A stretch of DNA of 28,939 nucleotides from a virus. Positions 19,903 through 26,554 of this stretch are shown here, piece by piece (position 1 is the first letter of the stretch; the number at the start of each line of letters is the position of its first letter). Location: positions 1-28,939 of IMG/VR virus record IMGVR_UViG_3300050821_012385. One strand, written 5' to 3'. The position numbers and the translations under genes are program-made. The notes under the pieces are model-generated. The model did no database searches. It saw nothing but the letters and a program-made list of their open reading frames with translations, and had not been told where the DNA came from.

Positions 19903-20148
19903 ATTACCCTGGGTGACTGGCGGCTCCGGAATGTCCTCCGGCCATAGCACGATGTCCTCGGGCCATTCCCCGTGCTGCCAGAACTCGACTGCGGCCAGCT
20001 GGCCGTTAGGGTGCCATTCCAGGCGTTTCACCCGCGGGCAGGCGCGGGCGTGTGCTCCCAGGCAGTGCTGGCACTGGCGTTGCCTGAAAACGCTCCACTC
20101 GTCGTTTTCCTCCGTGCTGCCTGTTTCATTTAGCTGACGTTCTGTCAC
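19900..20148 (-). CDS. Hypothetical protein, 82 aa
   Basis: No named family. The C-terminal half RLEWHPNGQLAAVEFW to GEWPEDIVLWPEDI is a small beta motif I associate with short actinophage proteins. CQHC at 26-29 and C37 suggest a metal site. Start GTG 20148; ribosome site weak (GGGAG about 11 nt upstream). It precedes the portal leader on the same strand. Confidence 0.82.
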   Translation of the reverse strand: MTERQLNETGSTEENDEWSVFRQRQCQHCLGAHARACPRVKRLEWHPNGQLAAVEFWQHGEWPEDIVLWPEDIPEPPVTQGN

Positions 20149-20197
20149 GTCCCCGTAATTCTCCCGGCGGTCAATTCGGCGGGTTTCCGTGTTCCTA

Positions 20198-20225
20198 TTG
20201 CGCGGTTAGTTTCCGCCGCTAAGAT
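20198..20225 (+). promoter_or_regulatory. Candidate promoter for the structured RNA
   Basis: TTGCGC at 20198-20203, 16-nt spacer, TAAGAT at 20220-20225. It predicts a start near 20232, four bases before the first helix of the folded element. It is weaker than, and different from, the TACTAT family. Confidence 0.45.
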
Positions 20226-20231
20226 CTCGTG

Positions 20232-20495
20232 TAGCCGGGGGAAGTGACGGGGAAAGCTAGGGCGGATTACTTGACGGGAGGGTCTGCCCTGGGGCCCCGA
20301 CGGACGGCGGTGCGGTGGCTCTCGGGCCGGGTTGCCGCCGTCCTAGGGGTCATCCCTTCCCCGGCATCCCCCGTCCTTGCCCGCGTCTCGCGGCGGGGCG
20401 GGACGGCGGGGCTGCAACCCCCTGTTGATGCGCGGCTGATTCACCTGCGCAAGTGCCCCGCCGTCCCGCCCCCCGCGAGACCAGGCTCCGCCTGG
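20232..20495 (+). ncRNA. Candidate structured noncoding RNA
   Basis: This gene-free stretch folds into a nested set of helices. P1: 20236-20241 with 20368-20373 and 20248-20254 with 20357-20363. P2 inside it: 20257-20265 with 20284-20292 (two wobbles). P3 inside it: 20302-20310 with 20335-20343, extended by 20295-20298 / 20346-20349. P4 after it: 20385-20412 with 20455-20481, 27 pairs with one bulged C, and a 5-bp stem in its loop. A small hairpin follows at 20482-20494. I do not recognise a known RNA family. The strand is inferred from the upstream promoter candidate; the antisense strand folds almost equally. P4 could also be a terminator, and GC-rich DNA gives chance pairings, so P1-P3 are less certain than P4. 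Confidence 0.5.
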
Positions 20496-20500
20496 GCTTG

Positions 20501-20662
20501 CTACGCCGGCGGCTGGCCGGCAGCTGAGGTGATGATCGCGATCAGGATCCGTACGGCCTCGTCGCGGCTGAACCCTGCCCGCTGGTAGGACGCGACCATC
20601 TCATGCTGGGTCACCGCCGCCGTGTCGAGGACCCCTGGCTCCGCGTGCATGGCGTCGTTCAC
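20501..20662 (-). CDS. Small helical protein, 53 aa
   Basis: A short frame starts at GTG 20662, in a GTGA overlap with the stop of the gene above. It reads MNDAMHAEPGVLDTAAVTQH and continues into a well-formed helix pair with SYQRAGFSRDEAVRILIAII. The GFSRDEA turn is typical of a small helical domain. Function unknown. It ends right beside the structured element at 20232-20495. Confidence 0.75.
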   Translation of the reverse strand: MNDAMHAEPGVLDTAAVTQHEMVASYQRAGFSRDEAVRILIAIITSAAGQPPA

Positions 20663-20907
20663 CGTTCTGCCTCCTCAGTGCCGCGGCGCAGCCGGGCGGG
20701 GACGGGGACGCCGGGTGCCGCGTAGGGGTGACGGCGGCTGGCGAGGGGAGCGCCGCAGACGCACAGGCCCGGGATCGAGTGGATATCCCGGGCGTACACG
20801 TGGGCGCCGCTGTACTGGTACGGGAACGGGCCGGTGATGCCGGCCATGCCGGGGACGGGCAGCTCGTCCATCAGATCACCCTGCCCTGCTGCCGTGCTCT
20901 CTGCCAT
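20659..20907 (-). CDS. Hypothetical protein, 82 aa
   Basis: Pro/Gly/Ala-rich with PFPYQYSGAHVYARDIHSIP and CVCG at 49-52, a basic C-terminus and many Arg. ATG 20907 gives the full frame. An inner ATG at 20871 (MDELPVPGMAG) has a comparable ribosome site (GGTGATC) and is an alternative, since 20907 lies only 17 nt from the divergent promoter. Family not recognised. Confidence 0.75.
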   Translation of the reverse strand: MAESTAAGQGDLMDELPVPGMAGITGPFPYQYSGAHVYARDIHSIPGLCVCGAPLASRRHPYAAPGVPVPARLRRGTEEAER

Positions 20908-20923
20908 CCCGCCCCCAAAAGTT

Positions 20924-20952
20924 TTGACATGATGGCATTTTCGATGTACTAT
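20924..20952 (+). promoter_or_regulatory. Sigma-70-type promoter, family member 5 (leaderless)
   Basis: TTGACA at 20924-20929, 17-nt spacer, TACTAT at 20947-20952. The ATG follows after 6 nt, exactly as at 2112, so the message should be leaderless. Confidence 0.88.
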
Positions 20953-20958
20953 TTAGTT

Positions 20959-21165
20959 ATGAACGAGTTCGACGGGCTGAGCACCTACCAGCTGCAGCAG
21001 ATCGCATTCCGGGTCACCCCGCGCCACGAGCTCGACGACTGGACGGCGACCAGCGCCCACAGCGGCTGGTACCAGATGACCGAAGAGGGACAGCGAGCCG
21101 ACGTCATCGAGCAGCTGCAGCACTTCGGCATCACGCGCAGCGCCATCAACTGGATGCGTTCCTGA
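20959..21165 (+). CDS. Hypothetical protein, 68 aa, probably leaderless
   Basis: ATG 20959, 6 nt after the -10 box; the frame is open upstream but that part lies before the transcript start. Acidic small protein (NEFDGLSTYQLQQIAF, then RADVIEQLQHFGITRSAINW), helical and possibly a winged-helix-like or domain-swapped dimer. Family not recognised. First gene of the 20959-23958 operon. Confidence 0.82.
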   Translation: MNEFDGLSTYQLQQIAFRVTPRHELDDWTATSAHSGWYQMTEEGQRADVIEQLQHFGITRSAINWMRS

Positions 21166-21178
21166 AGGGGGAAGCCCG

Positions 21179-21712
21179 ATGCCCGTCTACTCACTCCCCG
21201 CCGCTGACGTCGAGGACGCCGTCGCTACGGCTGTCGCCGGCAACAAGGCCGTCACCCTCGCGCAGGAGGCACTGAACACGTGGCTCTACAGCGAGGGAAT
21301 GCAGGTCGCCGCTGGGCTCGCCGAAGGCACCATGACCGAGGCTGAGGCCCGCACCACCATGTGGGGGATGCTCGTCCGCGACGTCGAGCGGGAGACCGCG
21401 AAGGTGCGCCAGCGGGTCATCCGCAACTTCACCCTCATCACGCCCCGTGAGGTCACCGCCGGCCTCCGCACGATGTGGCCGCAGTGCGCCATGTCCAGCC
21501 GGGACGCCGGCGAGAACCGGATCGAGGTCACTCTCCCCGCCCGTCCCGCCCGTGACCTGCTCGGCGCCGGCCCGGACTACACCGGCCACGCTGAGGCCAT
21601 GCTGCGCCACCTGCTGAAGACGGCGGTGAAAGTCACCGGCTGGCGGCAGGTGACCTGGGAGGGCCTTGACTGCACGACGTTCACTCTCACGTTCCCGCTG
21701 CCAGGAACATGA
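21179..21712 (+). CDS. Hypothetical protein, 177 aa
   Basis: Not recognised. Residues 1-95 are helical (AVTLAQEALNTWLY, ERETAKVRQRVIRNF). The second half is mixed, with strands NRIEVTLPARPA and DCTTFTLTFPLPGT. ATG with AAGGGGGAA upstream. No Cys clusters, unlike the zinc cassette. Confidence 0.83.
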   Translation: MPVYSLPAADVEDAVATAVAGNKAVTLAQEALNTWLYSEGMQVAAGLAEGTMTEAEARTTMWGMLVRDVERETAKVRQRVIRNFTLITPREVTAGLRTMWPQCAMSSRDAGENRIEVTLPARPARDLLGAGPDYTGHAEAMLRHLLKTAVKVTGWRQVTWEGLDCTTFTLTFPLPGT

Positions 21713-21767
21713 CCCTCCCGGCCCCTCAGCCGTACGCTGAACAGAACACCACGAAAGGCACACCCTC

Positions 21768-22298
21768 ATGACCACCACCGGCTACCGCGTCACCATCGTG
21801 CACTACCCGTCCGGCCGCTGGCTGGAATCTGTCGACTTCAAGAAGCGCCCGAACCGGGAAAAGGACATCGACCCGCTGCCCCGGCTGCAGGTGCCCGGCT
21901 CCTACGAGATCACCGTCTGCACCGTGGACAGCAGCCAGCCGCCCGGCTTGGACGAGGGCCGCCGGGAGTACGGCTACCTCAAGCACGTCGACGGCATCTG
22001 GCACACCGGGCAGCCTGACCCGTGGCCGCGCCGCTGCTTCTGGATCCCCGCCGAGCCGTACGACGAGAACGGCTGGGTGCCATCGATCGTCGTTGAGGGC
22101 AAGCCCGGCCACACGCCGCTGGCGGGGAACGGCGCCTGCGCCCGGCCCTGGTACTGGGGCACCACCTACAACGAGGCGAAGCAGGTGTGCGAGCGGGAGA
22201 ACAAGAGGACGTTCGGCCTGTCCCCGGCGGAGGCCCTGGCGATCGTCTTCTCCTCCATGAACGCCGGCACCGGGAAGCGGGGCACACGCGGTGACTGA
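21768..22298 (+). CDS. Hypothetical protein, 176 aa
   Basis: Family not recognised. Rich in Trp, Tyr and Pro (GRWLESVDFKKRP, DGIWHTGQPDPWPRRCFWIP, ARPWYWGTTYNEA), with a C-terminal helix (SPAEALAIVFSSMNAG). Starts MTTT after GAAAGG and the CACCCTCATG context shared by several genes. TACGCT at 21733-21738 might be an extra -10 box. It overlaps the next gene by 8 bases. Confidence 0.83.
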   Translation: MTTTGYRVTIVHYPSGRWLESVDFKKRPNREKDIDPLPRLQVPGSYEITVCTVDSSQPPGLDEGRREYGYLKHVDGIWHTGQPDPWPRRCFWIPAEPYDENGWVPSIVVEGKPGHTPLAGNGACARPWYWGTTYNEAKQVCERENKRTFGLSPAEALAIVFSSMNAGTGKRGTRGD

Positions 22299-22575
22299 CC
22301 AGCCGGTGATCAAGCAGCTGAACACCCGCCATCTCGCACGACACGCCCGGAGGGCGATCGCCGAGCGCCTCGGGCACGGTGCGGCGTACGCGCTGCTGGC
22401 GGTTGAGCGGGACGGCCGGGATGTCATTCTGCGCCTCAACTCCGGCGGCAACGCGCTTGCCGTCGAGCCCTATCTCAGGAACCGCGGCTACCAGGTGCGG
22501 TACGACGGCACCAACCCGGGCGGGTACGGCTGCGCGGTCCGGATCACCCTCGCGGCAGGCCCGGTGCCGTCATGA
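22291..22575 (+). CDS. Hypothetical protein, 94 aa
   Basis: GTG start inside the end of the previous gene. Basic N-terminal helix (TRHLARHARRAIAERLGHG), then strands (YALLAVERDGRDVILRL, YQVRYDG, GCAVRITLA), an alpha/beta domain that could bind nucleic acid. Family not recognised. It joins the DUF262 gene by an ATGA overlap. Confidence 0.8.
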   Translation: MTDQPVIKQLNTRHLARHARRAIAERLGHGAAYALLAVERDGRDVILRLNSGGNALAVEPYLRNRGYQVRYDGTNPGGYGCAVRITLAAGPVPS

Positions 22576-23177
22576 GGGTGACCTGGCAGGCCAGCCGCTC
22601 GCTTGAGCGGGTCACCATGGTCCTCACAGCACGGGCAGCCTACGGGCTGGTGTCCGAGATGCGGGATGGGTTGCTCACCGACAGCCCTCCGTACCAGCGG
22701 GCCTCAGTGTGGAGCGGTGTCGACAGGATCAGGCTGATCGAGACGTGGATGCTCGGACTGCCGGTCCCCGCGGTCACGGTCAACGACCGGGGTAATGAGC
22801 GGTGGCGGCAGGCCAGCGGGCCGCTCCCAGACGGCGAACCGTACGTGGCGGTGATCGACGGGAAGCAGCGCCTGACAACTGCGCGGCTGTGGTTCGACGG
22901 TCAACTGCTGGTGCCCGCCTCCTGGTTCCCGGCCGGTGACGTGCTTGTGGTGGAGCGGACCGGCGACGGGCCTTACACACGGTTCACGATGCTGAGCGAG
23001 GCCTGGCAGCGGCACAGCAAGCGTGACTGGCTGTTCCCCGTCAACGTCGCGAAGGTCGCGACGGTGCATGAGGAGGCCATGCTCTACCTCCGGTACAACC
23101 AGGCGGGTGTCACCCAGACTGCGGAGGACATGGACCGCGCCGCGCAGGTGGCTCGTAACGCAAGGCTGGTGAGGTAA
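22572..23177 (+). CDS. DUF262-type protein (ParB-like nucleotidase fold), 201 aa
   Basis: It has the DUF262 signature: YQRASVW at 41-47, LIETWMLGLPVPAV at 55-68 and the loop VIDGKQRLTT at 94-103. The fold is related to ParB/sulfiredoxin. In defence proteins such as the GmrSD type this domain binds or hydrolyses nucleotides and gates a nuclease. Here the protein stops after about 200 residues, without a DUF1524 HNH partner or other nuclease in the operon. It may act alone or interfere with a host system; that is inference. ATGA overlap with the gene before it. Confidence 0.85.
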   Translation: MRVTWQASRSLERVTMVLTARAAYGLVSEMRDGLLTDSPPYQRASVWSGVDRIRLIETWMLGLPVPAVTVNDRGNERWRQASGPLPDGEPYVAVIDGKQRLTTARLWFDGQLLVPASWFPAGDVLVVERTGDGPYTRFTMLSEAWQRHSKRDWLFPVNVAKVATVHEEAMLYLRYNQAGVTQTAEDMDRAAQVARNARLVR

Positions 23178-23612
23178 ATGCGCGAGCTTGAGTACATGGC
23201 CGCGATCAGGGTCAGGGTCGATGACCGGCTCACTGACAAGGAGGTGACCGCCGACCTGGAGAAGCTGCTCGCCAGTGAGCAGGCGCGAAAGCTGCTGCAA
23301 GAGCCGTCACCAACCCGGTACGGGGGCACGTACACGGACAGGGGGACCTGGTATCTGGAATCCGCGCATCTCACTGACACCCTGGCGGTCCTCGAGCAGC
23401 AGGCCGGATCGTGGGAGCGCGAGGCGAAGAGGCGTGATACCGCCGCCCGGACAGCTCATTTTGTCGGCAACACCACGCTCGCCGTTCAGCGAGCGGAGGC
23501 CGCCCACTGGCTGCGTCACTGCGCCGCGCAGGTCGCCGCCGCCATCACCGGGAAGCCCGGTGTCCGCGGGGAGTTCGCCCGCCGCGTAACGGAAGGTGGG
23601 CAGGATGCCTGA
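23178..23612 (+). CDS. Hypothetical helical protein, 144 aa
   Basis: ATG directly follows the DUF262 stop, with GGTGAGG close upstream. Helices dominate (KEVTADLEKLLASEQARKLL; HLTDTLAVLEQQAGSWEREA; RAEAAHWLRHCAAQVAAAI). Family not recognised; tight coupling suggests a partner of the DUF262 protein. Confidence 0.83.
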   Translation: MRELEYMAAIRVRVDDRLTDKEVTADLEKLLASEQARKLLQEPSPTRYGGTYTDRGTWYLESAHLTDTLAVLEQQAGSWEREAKRRDTAARTAHFVGNTTLAVQRAEAAHWLRHCAAQVAAAITGKPGVRGEFARRVTEGGQDA

Positions 23613-23958
23613 CACTCCACAGCACCGGGCCGATATGCACGACCTCGCGGCCGGGCTGAAGCAGGCCGGGTTCCCCCAGTGGCTGTACCAGGTTGAGCTG
23701 GGTGACGTATGGGGCAACCGTGGCATGTCGTTCGCGCAGCGGCGCGACGCGATCGCGGGGCGGCTGCGTGAGTCGCCGTGGTACGCCGCCCGCACCCAGG
23801 ACGAGGACCGGACTGACATCCTGGAGTCGTTCGTGGAGGAGCTGGGTGACGCGCCGGATGCCGCCGCGTTCAACTCGGCGTGGGATGCGATCTGCGATGA
23901 GGCCGACGGTGACCGGGTGTGGATCGACCTGCACGGGATTCCCGCCTCGCCCGGCTGA
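23605..23958 (+). CDS. Hypothetical protein, 117 aa
   Basis: ATG 23605 with GGAAGGTGG upstream; a GTG at 23596 is possible but less well placed. It overlaps the previous gene by 8 bases. Acidic, helical protein rich in Trp (QWLYQVELGDVWGNRGMSFA, AFNSAWDAICDEADGDRVW). Last gene before the terminator hairpin. Family not recognised. Confidence 0.83.
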   Translation: MPDTPQHRADMHDLAAGLKQAGFPQWLYQVELGDVWGNRGMSFAQRRDAIAGRLRESPWYAARTQDEDRTDILESFVEELGDAPDAAAFNSAWDAICDEADGDRVWIDLHGIPASPG

Positions 23959-23978
23959 GGTCACCTTTGGTTATGAGT

Positions 23979-24018
23979 CAGGGCCGGGAACGGGGCACCA
24001 CCCCCGTGACCGGCCCTG
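23979..24018 (+). terminator. Long two-part hairpin with tandem GA/GA mismatch
   Basis: Outer stem 23979-23987 / 24010-24018 (9 bp) and inner stem 23990-23995 / 24002-24007 (6 bp) are separated by GA facing GA, and a 6-nt loop closes it. It ends the 20959-23958 operon. It lacks a T tract, as usual in high-GC hosts. Confidence 0.75.
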
Positions 24019-24040
24019 GCTGTTGTGCATTGCCACCCTC

Positions 24041-24208
24041 ATGTGGCCACCACGACGGGTTACCAAGCCCACCGCAGCAAAGGCAGGAGAATCCAGCTGG
24101 CACGATGGCGCACACTGGTCCTGCCTGTGCCGCAGTCTACACGTCGACCAGGCCAGCCGGTACCAGTGCCGCAGCGCACGGCGGTCCTTCCCTGCCCAAA
24201 AGAATTGA
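24041..24208 (+). CDS. Possible small Cys/Trp protein, 55 aa
   Basis: Frame from ATG 24041 to the TGA that overlaps the next -35 box. It reads like a real phage peptide, with GESSWHDGAHWSCLCRSLHV and then YQCRSARRS; C28, C30 and C42 with nearby His may hold a metal. The start context CACCCTCATG matches other genes here, but there is no Shine-Dalgarno sequence and no promoter after the upstream hairpin, so expression is doubtful. Confidence 0.5.
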   Translation: MWPPRRVTKPTAAKAGESSWHDGAHWSCLCRSLHVDQASRYQCRSARRSFPAQKN

Positions 24209-24233
24209 CATCACGCGACTTGTTTGATACTAT
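24205..24233 (+). promoter_or_regulatory. Sigma-70-type promoter, family member 6
   Basis: TTGACA at 24205-24210, 17-nt spacer, TACTAT at 24228-24233, then TAAGTTGT as in members 3 and 4. It drives the genes at 24275 and 24609. Confidence 0.9.
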
Positions 24234-24274
24234 TAAGTTGTTAACGGGAAGCAGTACCTGAAGGGACCGCCCTC

Positions 24275-24607
24275 ATGACCACCACGGACATCAACACCAG
24301 GATCGCCGCCCTGATCGCCGGCTCACCAGCCGCGAACCTGAACCTTGACCGCTCCGGCGTGCCGATGTTCCTGCTCCGCGACGCCGCGCTCAAAGTCACG
24401 ATGGCCCAGGACGACATGAACCAGCAGGTTCAGTGGCTGACCTCCGCGGTTGCGGACGCGAACCGGCGGATCGCCGAAAGCCGCCGGCCGGACAGCGGCA
24501 ACTACGGGACGCGCGGCACGAACCTGGATGTCGCGATCGCGAAGCTGGCCGCCATGCAGGACATGTTCAACACGATCGCCGGCACCCTCGCCCACACCGG
24601 AGCCTGA
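24275..24607 (+). CDS. Hypothetical protein, 110 aa
   Basis: Helical protein (TRIAALIAGSPAANL, DDMNQQVQWLTSAVADANRR, VAIAKLAAMQDMFNTIAG) that may form a coiled-coil oligomer. Starts MTTT after GAAGGGA and CCCTCATG. Family not recognised. The next gene begins 1 nt after its stop. Confidence 0.83.
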   Translation: MTTTDINTRIAALIAGSPAANLNLDRSGVPMFLLRDAALKVTMAQDDMNQQVQWLTSAVADANRRIAESRRPDSGNYGTRGTNLDVAIAKLAAMQDMFNTIAGTLAHTGA

Positions 24608-24608
24608 G

Positions 24609-24782
24609 GTGACCCCACGGCAGGAAGCGATCATCGCGGACGCGAAGCCCAAGCTAGTCGCCGCCAGGAACGCGCTGCGCGACCTGAGCCTGCTCGTCGA
24701 CCTCGGCGGCGCGTCGCTTTCAGACGAGATGTGGACAATCATCCACGAGCTGCGCGACCAGGTCCACGAGCTAGACGACTAA
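24609..24782 (+). CDS. Hypothetical small helical protein, 57 aa
   Basis: GTG 24609 with CGGAG 7 nt upstream. The frame is open far to the left, but there it is antisense-like shadow. The protein is two helices (PRQEAIIADAKPKLVAARNA and SDEMWTIIHELRDQVHELDD), acidic at the end. Probably works with the 110-aa neighbour. Family not recognised. Confidence 0.75.
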   Translation: MTPRQEAIIADAKPKLVAARNALRDLSLLVDLGGASLSDEMWTIIHELRDQVHELDD

Positions 24783-24797
24783 GAGGCCCCCGAGTCC

Positions 24798-24840
24798 CCG
24801 GATGCCCCGCCCGCGCCACCCCAGCGGACGGGGCATCCGG
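24798..24840 (+). terminator. Terminator-like hairpin, 12-bp stem
   Basis: Perfect stem 24798-24809 / 24829-24840 with a 19-nt loop. It is followed by a second perfect 8-bp inverted repeat, 24841-24848 / 24873-24880 (CTGTCACG / CGTGACAG). It ends the 24205 promoter unit. The second repeat sits just before the next gene and could also be an operator. Confidence 0.6.
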
Positions 24841-24886
24841 CTGTCACGACCCCGGAACACGCCCCCGCGAACCGTGACAGGCCGGT

Positions 24887-24892
24887 TACCGT
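24887..24892 (+). promoter_or_regulatory. -10 box TACCGT, leaderless start
   Basis: TACCGT ends 6 nt before GTG 24899, as in the other leaderless genes. The inverted repeat at 24841-24880 lies directly upstream, where a regulator could bind. No clear -35 box. Confidence 0.5.
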
Positions 24893-24898
24893 ACGCCG

Positions 24899-25432
24899 GT
24901 GAACCTGACCCGCACCGAGCAGGACCAGGCGCTGCAGGCCATCTACGATCAGATCCCCGCCCTGCCCGCCTGCGACGGCCGCTGCTGGACCACCTGCGGC
25001 CCGATCCACATGACCACCCGTGAACGGCAGCGTATCCGCGGCGCCGGCACCCGCATCACCCCCTGGCAGGAGGCTGTCAGGCAGCTGCCCGGTTTCTGGT
25101 GCGAGGCACTGTCCGGGGACAAACGCTGCCAGGTGTACGAACTCAGGCCGGTCGTGTGCCGTCTGATGGGGGCGGTGGAGTCACTTCCCTGCCCCTACGG
25201 CTGCCAGCCTGACCCCGCCCCGCTCAGTGATGCTGACGGTGTCCGGCTCCTCAACGAGGCCGCCCTGGTCAGCGGTGACCCGGATGCGATCGACTCGGCC
25301 CGGCTGAACATGAAGCTGGCGGCCCCGGACCTGGCCGCCGCGGTCACCCGCATGATCAGCGACGGGTCGGTCATCGAGCAGCGGAACAGCAGGCTTGTCG
25401 TGCCGCCGGCGTTCCGCAGGCAGCCCCGGTGA
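24899..25432 (+). CDS. YkgJ-type Cys-cluster protein, 177 aa
   Basis: Eight cysteines are arranged as in YkgJ-family proteins, thought to chelate zinc or iron or hold a cluster: C25, C29 and C33 (CDGRCWTTCG), C68, C77 in RCQVYELRPVVCRLMG with C87, then C98 and C102 (CPYGC). The YELRPxVCR motif is the family hallmark. The C-terminal part is helical. GTG start, apparently leaderless. The reaction is unknown for the family. It heads a three-gene operon with overlaps (GTGA, then 8 bases). Confidence 0.85.
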   Translation: MNLTRTEQDQALQAIYDQIPALPACDGRCWTTCGPIHMTTRERQRIRGAGTRITPWQEAVRQLPGFWCEALSGDKRCQVYELRPVVCRLMGAVESLPCPYGCQPDPAPLSDADGVRLLNEAALVSGDPDAIDSARLNMKLAAPDLAAAVTRMISDGSVIEQRNSRLVVPPAFRRQPR

Positions 25433-26007
25433 GGCCCGCACCGGGGGTCCTGCTCGCCGGGCAGGCCTGCCAGGCGGTCACCGGCCGCACCGAGTGGGAC
25501 CAGCCCGCCGAGTTCACCACCTGGACGTGGGACGGCACCCGCCTCTATCTGCGGGGCCTCACATTGATCGACCCGGAAGTCAACCCGGACAGCTACCCGG
25601 GGCTGATCGCCAGTATCGCCAGCCGTGACTACAGCGATCACATCGGTGACCCGCCGTACGCCTACCAGCTGACCGCTGAGGGATACGGTGTCGCCCCGCC
25701 CGAACCGGATGCCAGCTCCGGCCGGAAGCTGCTCCAGAAGCTTGACAGCGCCACCCGCGCCTACCACAAGCGGATCGACGCGGTTGAGCTTGCGACCACA
25801 CTGCTCGCTGACGTCCACGGGCGGCTGTTCACCGCGACCGCCTACCGTAACCAGCCCGGTCGTGTTGAGGAGATCCGCTTCGCGCCGGGCCGTCACCCCG
25901 GCGGGAAGATCGGCACCGCCCTCGTCAGCGCCGCCACCGTCACCGGTCACCTCGCCTACGGTTACCCGCCGGGCCCCGCACTCCGCATGGAGGGCCGCCG
26001 TGGGTAA
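25429..26007 (+). CDS. Hypothetical protein, 192 aa
   Basis: Starts GTG in a GTGA overlap. The first 90 residues look beta-rich with acidic/aromatic content (TTWTWDGTRLYLRGLTLIDP). The rest is alpha/beta with a helix KRIDAVELATTLLADVHGRL. Not recognised. Its position suggests a partner of the Cys-cluster protein. Confidence 0.83.
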   Translation: MRPAPGVLLAGQACQAVTGRTEWDQPAEFTTWTWDGTRLYLRGLTLIDPEVNPDSYPGLIASIASRDYSDHIGDPPYAYQLTAEGYGVAPPEPDASSGRKLLQKLDSATRAYHKRIDAVELATTLLADVHGRLFTATAYRNQPGRVEEIRFAPGRHPGGKIGTALVSAATVTGHLAYGYPPGPALRMEGRRG

Positions 26008-26461
26008 GCAGCCGCGCCCCCGCCCGCCGGCTGCCGGCAGTGAGGAGGAACGCATCGGCAACCTGCGCCGCGAGCTCCACGAGCACATCCAGGAGGCCCG
26101 GGAGGTCACCCGGGAGCTGCGCGCCGCGGAGGCTGATGCGGACCTGGCCCGCGCCCGCCTCATCCAGGCTGCCGCTGACGCTGACAAGGCCTCGGCCGCT
26201 GCGATCAGGGAGCAGTTCGAGGCCGCCATGGAAGCCGCCCGGAAAGTCACCGGGGAATTCAACACCGACTTCCGTGACACCGTCGCCGGCCTCGCTGGCC
26301 TGCCATCCGGTGAGGCGCTGATCGACCGGATCACCAGCGGGCTCGCCGGTGTGTTCGGCCCCATCGTCGATGAGGCGATCGGCCAGGCGATGGAGCACCG
26401 GCTCGGTCAGCTGCTGGAGCTCCCCGGCACGGACACCGGTGGGCGCAGGCGTTCGGGCTGA
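26000..26461 (+). CDS. Coiled-coil protein, 153 aa
   Basis: GTG 26000 with GGAGG 6 nt upstream; the frame is open to 25688, but that part is shadow of the previous gene. Pro-rich start, then a long charged helix at about 15-90 (EEERIGNLRRELHEHIQEAR and onward, Ala/Glu/Arg heptads), then a helical C-terminus. Family not recognised; a structural or scaffolding role is possible. Overlaps the gene before it by 8 bases. Confidence 0.8.
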   Translation: MGKQPRPRPPAAGSEEERIGNLRRELHEHIQEAREVTRELRAAEADADLARARLIQAAADADKASAAAIREQFEAAMEAARKVTGEFNTDFRDTVAGLAGLPSGEALIDRITSGLAGVFGPIVDEAIGQAMEHRLGQLLELPGTDTGGRRRSG

Positions 26462-26493
26462 TCGTTCCCGAACGCCACCGGGGCGCTGCGCAG

Positions 26494-26524
26494 GCTGGAA
26501 CCCCGGCGGTACCAGGGTTCCAGC
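26494..26524. terminator. Terminator-like hairpin between convergent genes
   Basis: Perfect 10-bp stem 26494-26503 / 26515-26524 with an 11-nt loop, midway between the plus gene ending at 26461 and the minus lipoprotein gene ending at 26555. Likely works in both directions. Confidence 0.7.
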
Positions 26525-26554
26525 GTTCCCGCGGTAACCCGAACACCCCGGTCG

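Noticed and set aside
20244-20588. Plus ORF of 114 aa across the structured region
   Set aside because: Arg/Pro/Ala-rich, no ribosome site, crosses the 27-bp stem and the antisense 53-aa gene; reads as random GC-rich translation.
25195-26364. Minus ORF (389 aa) opposite 24899-26461
   Set aside because: Antisense of three coupled plus genes; Ser/Ala/Arg-rich shadow translation.
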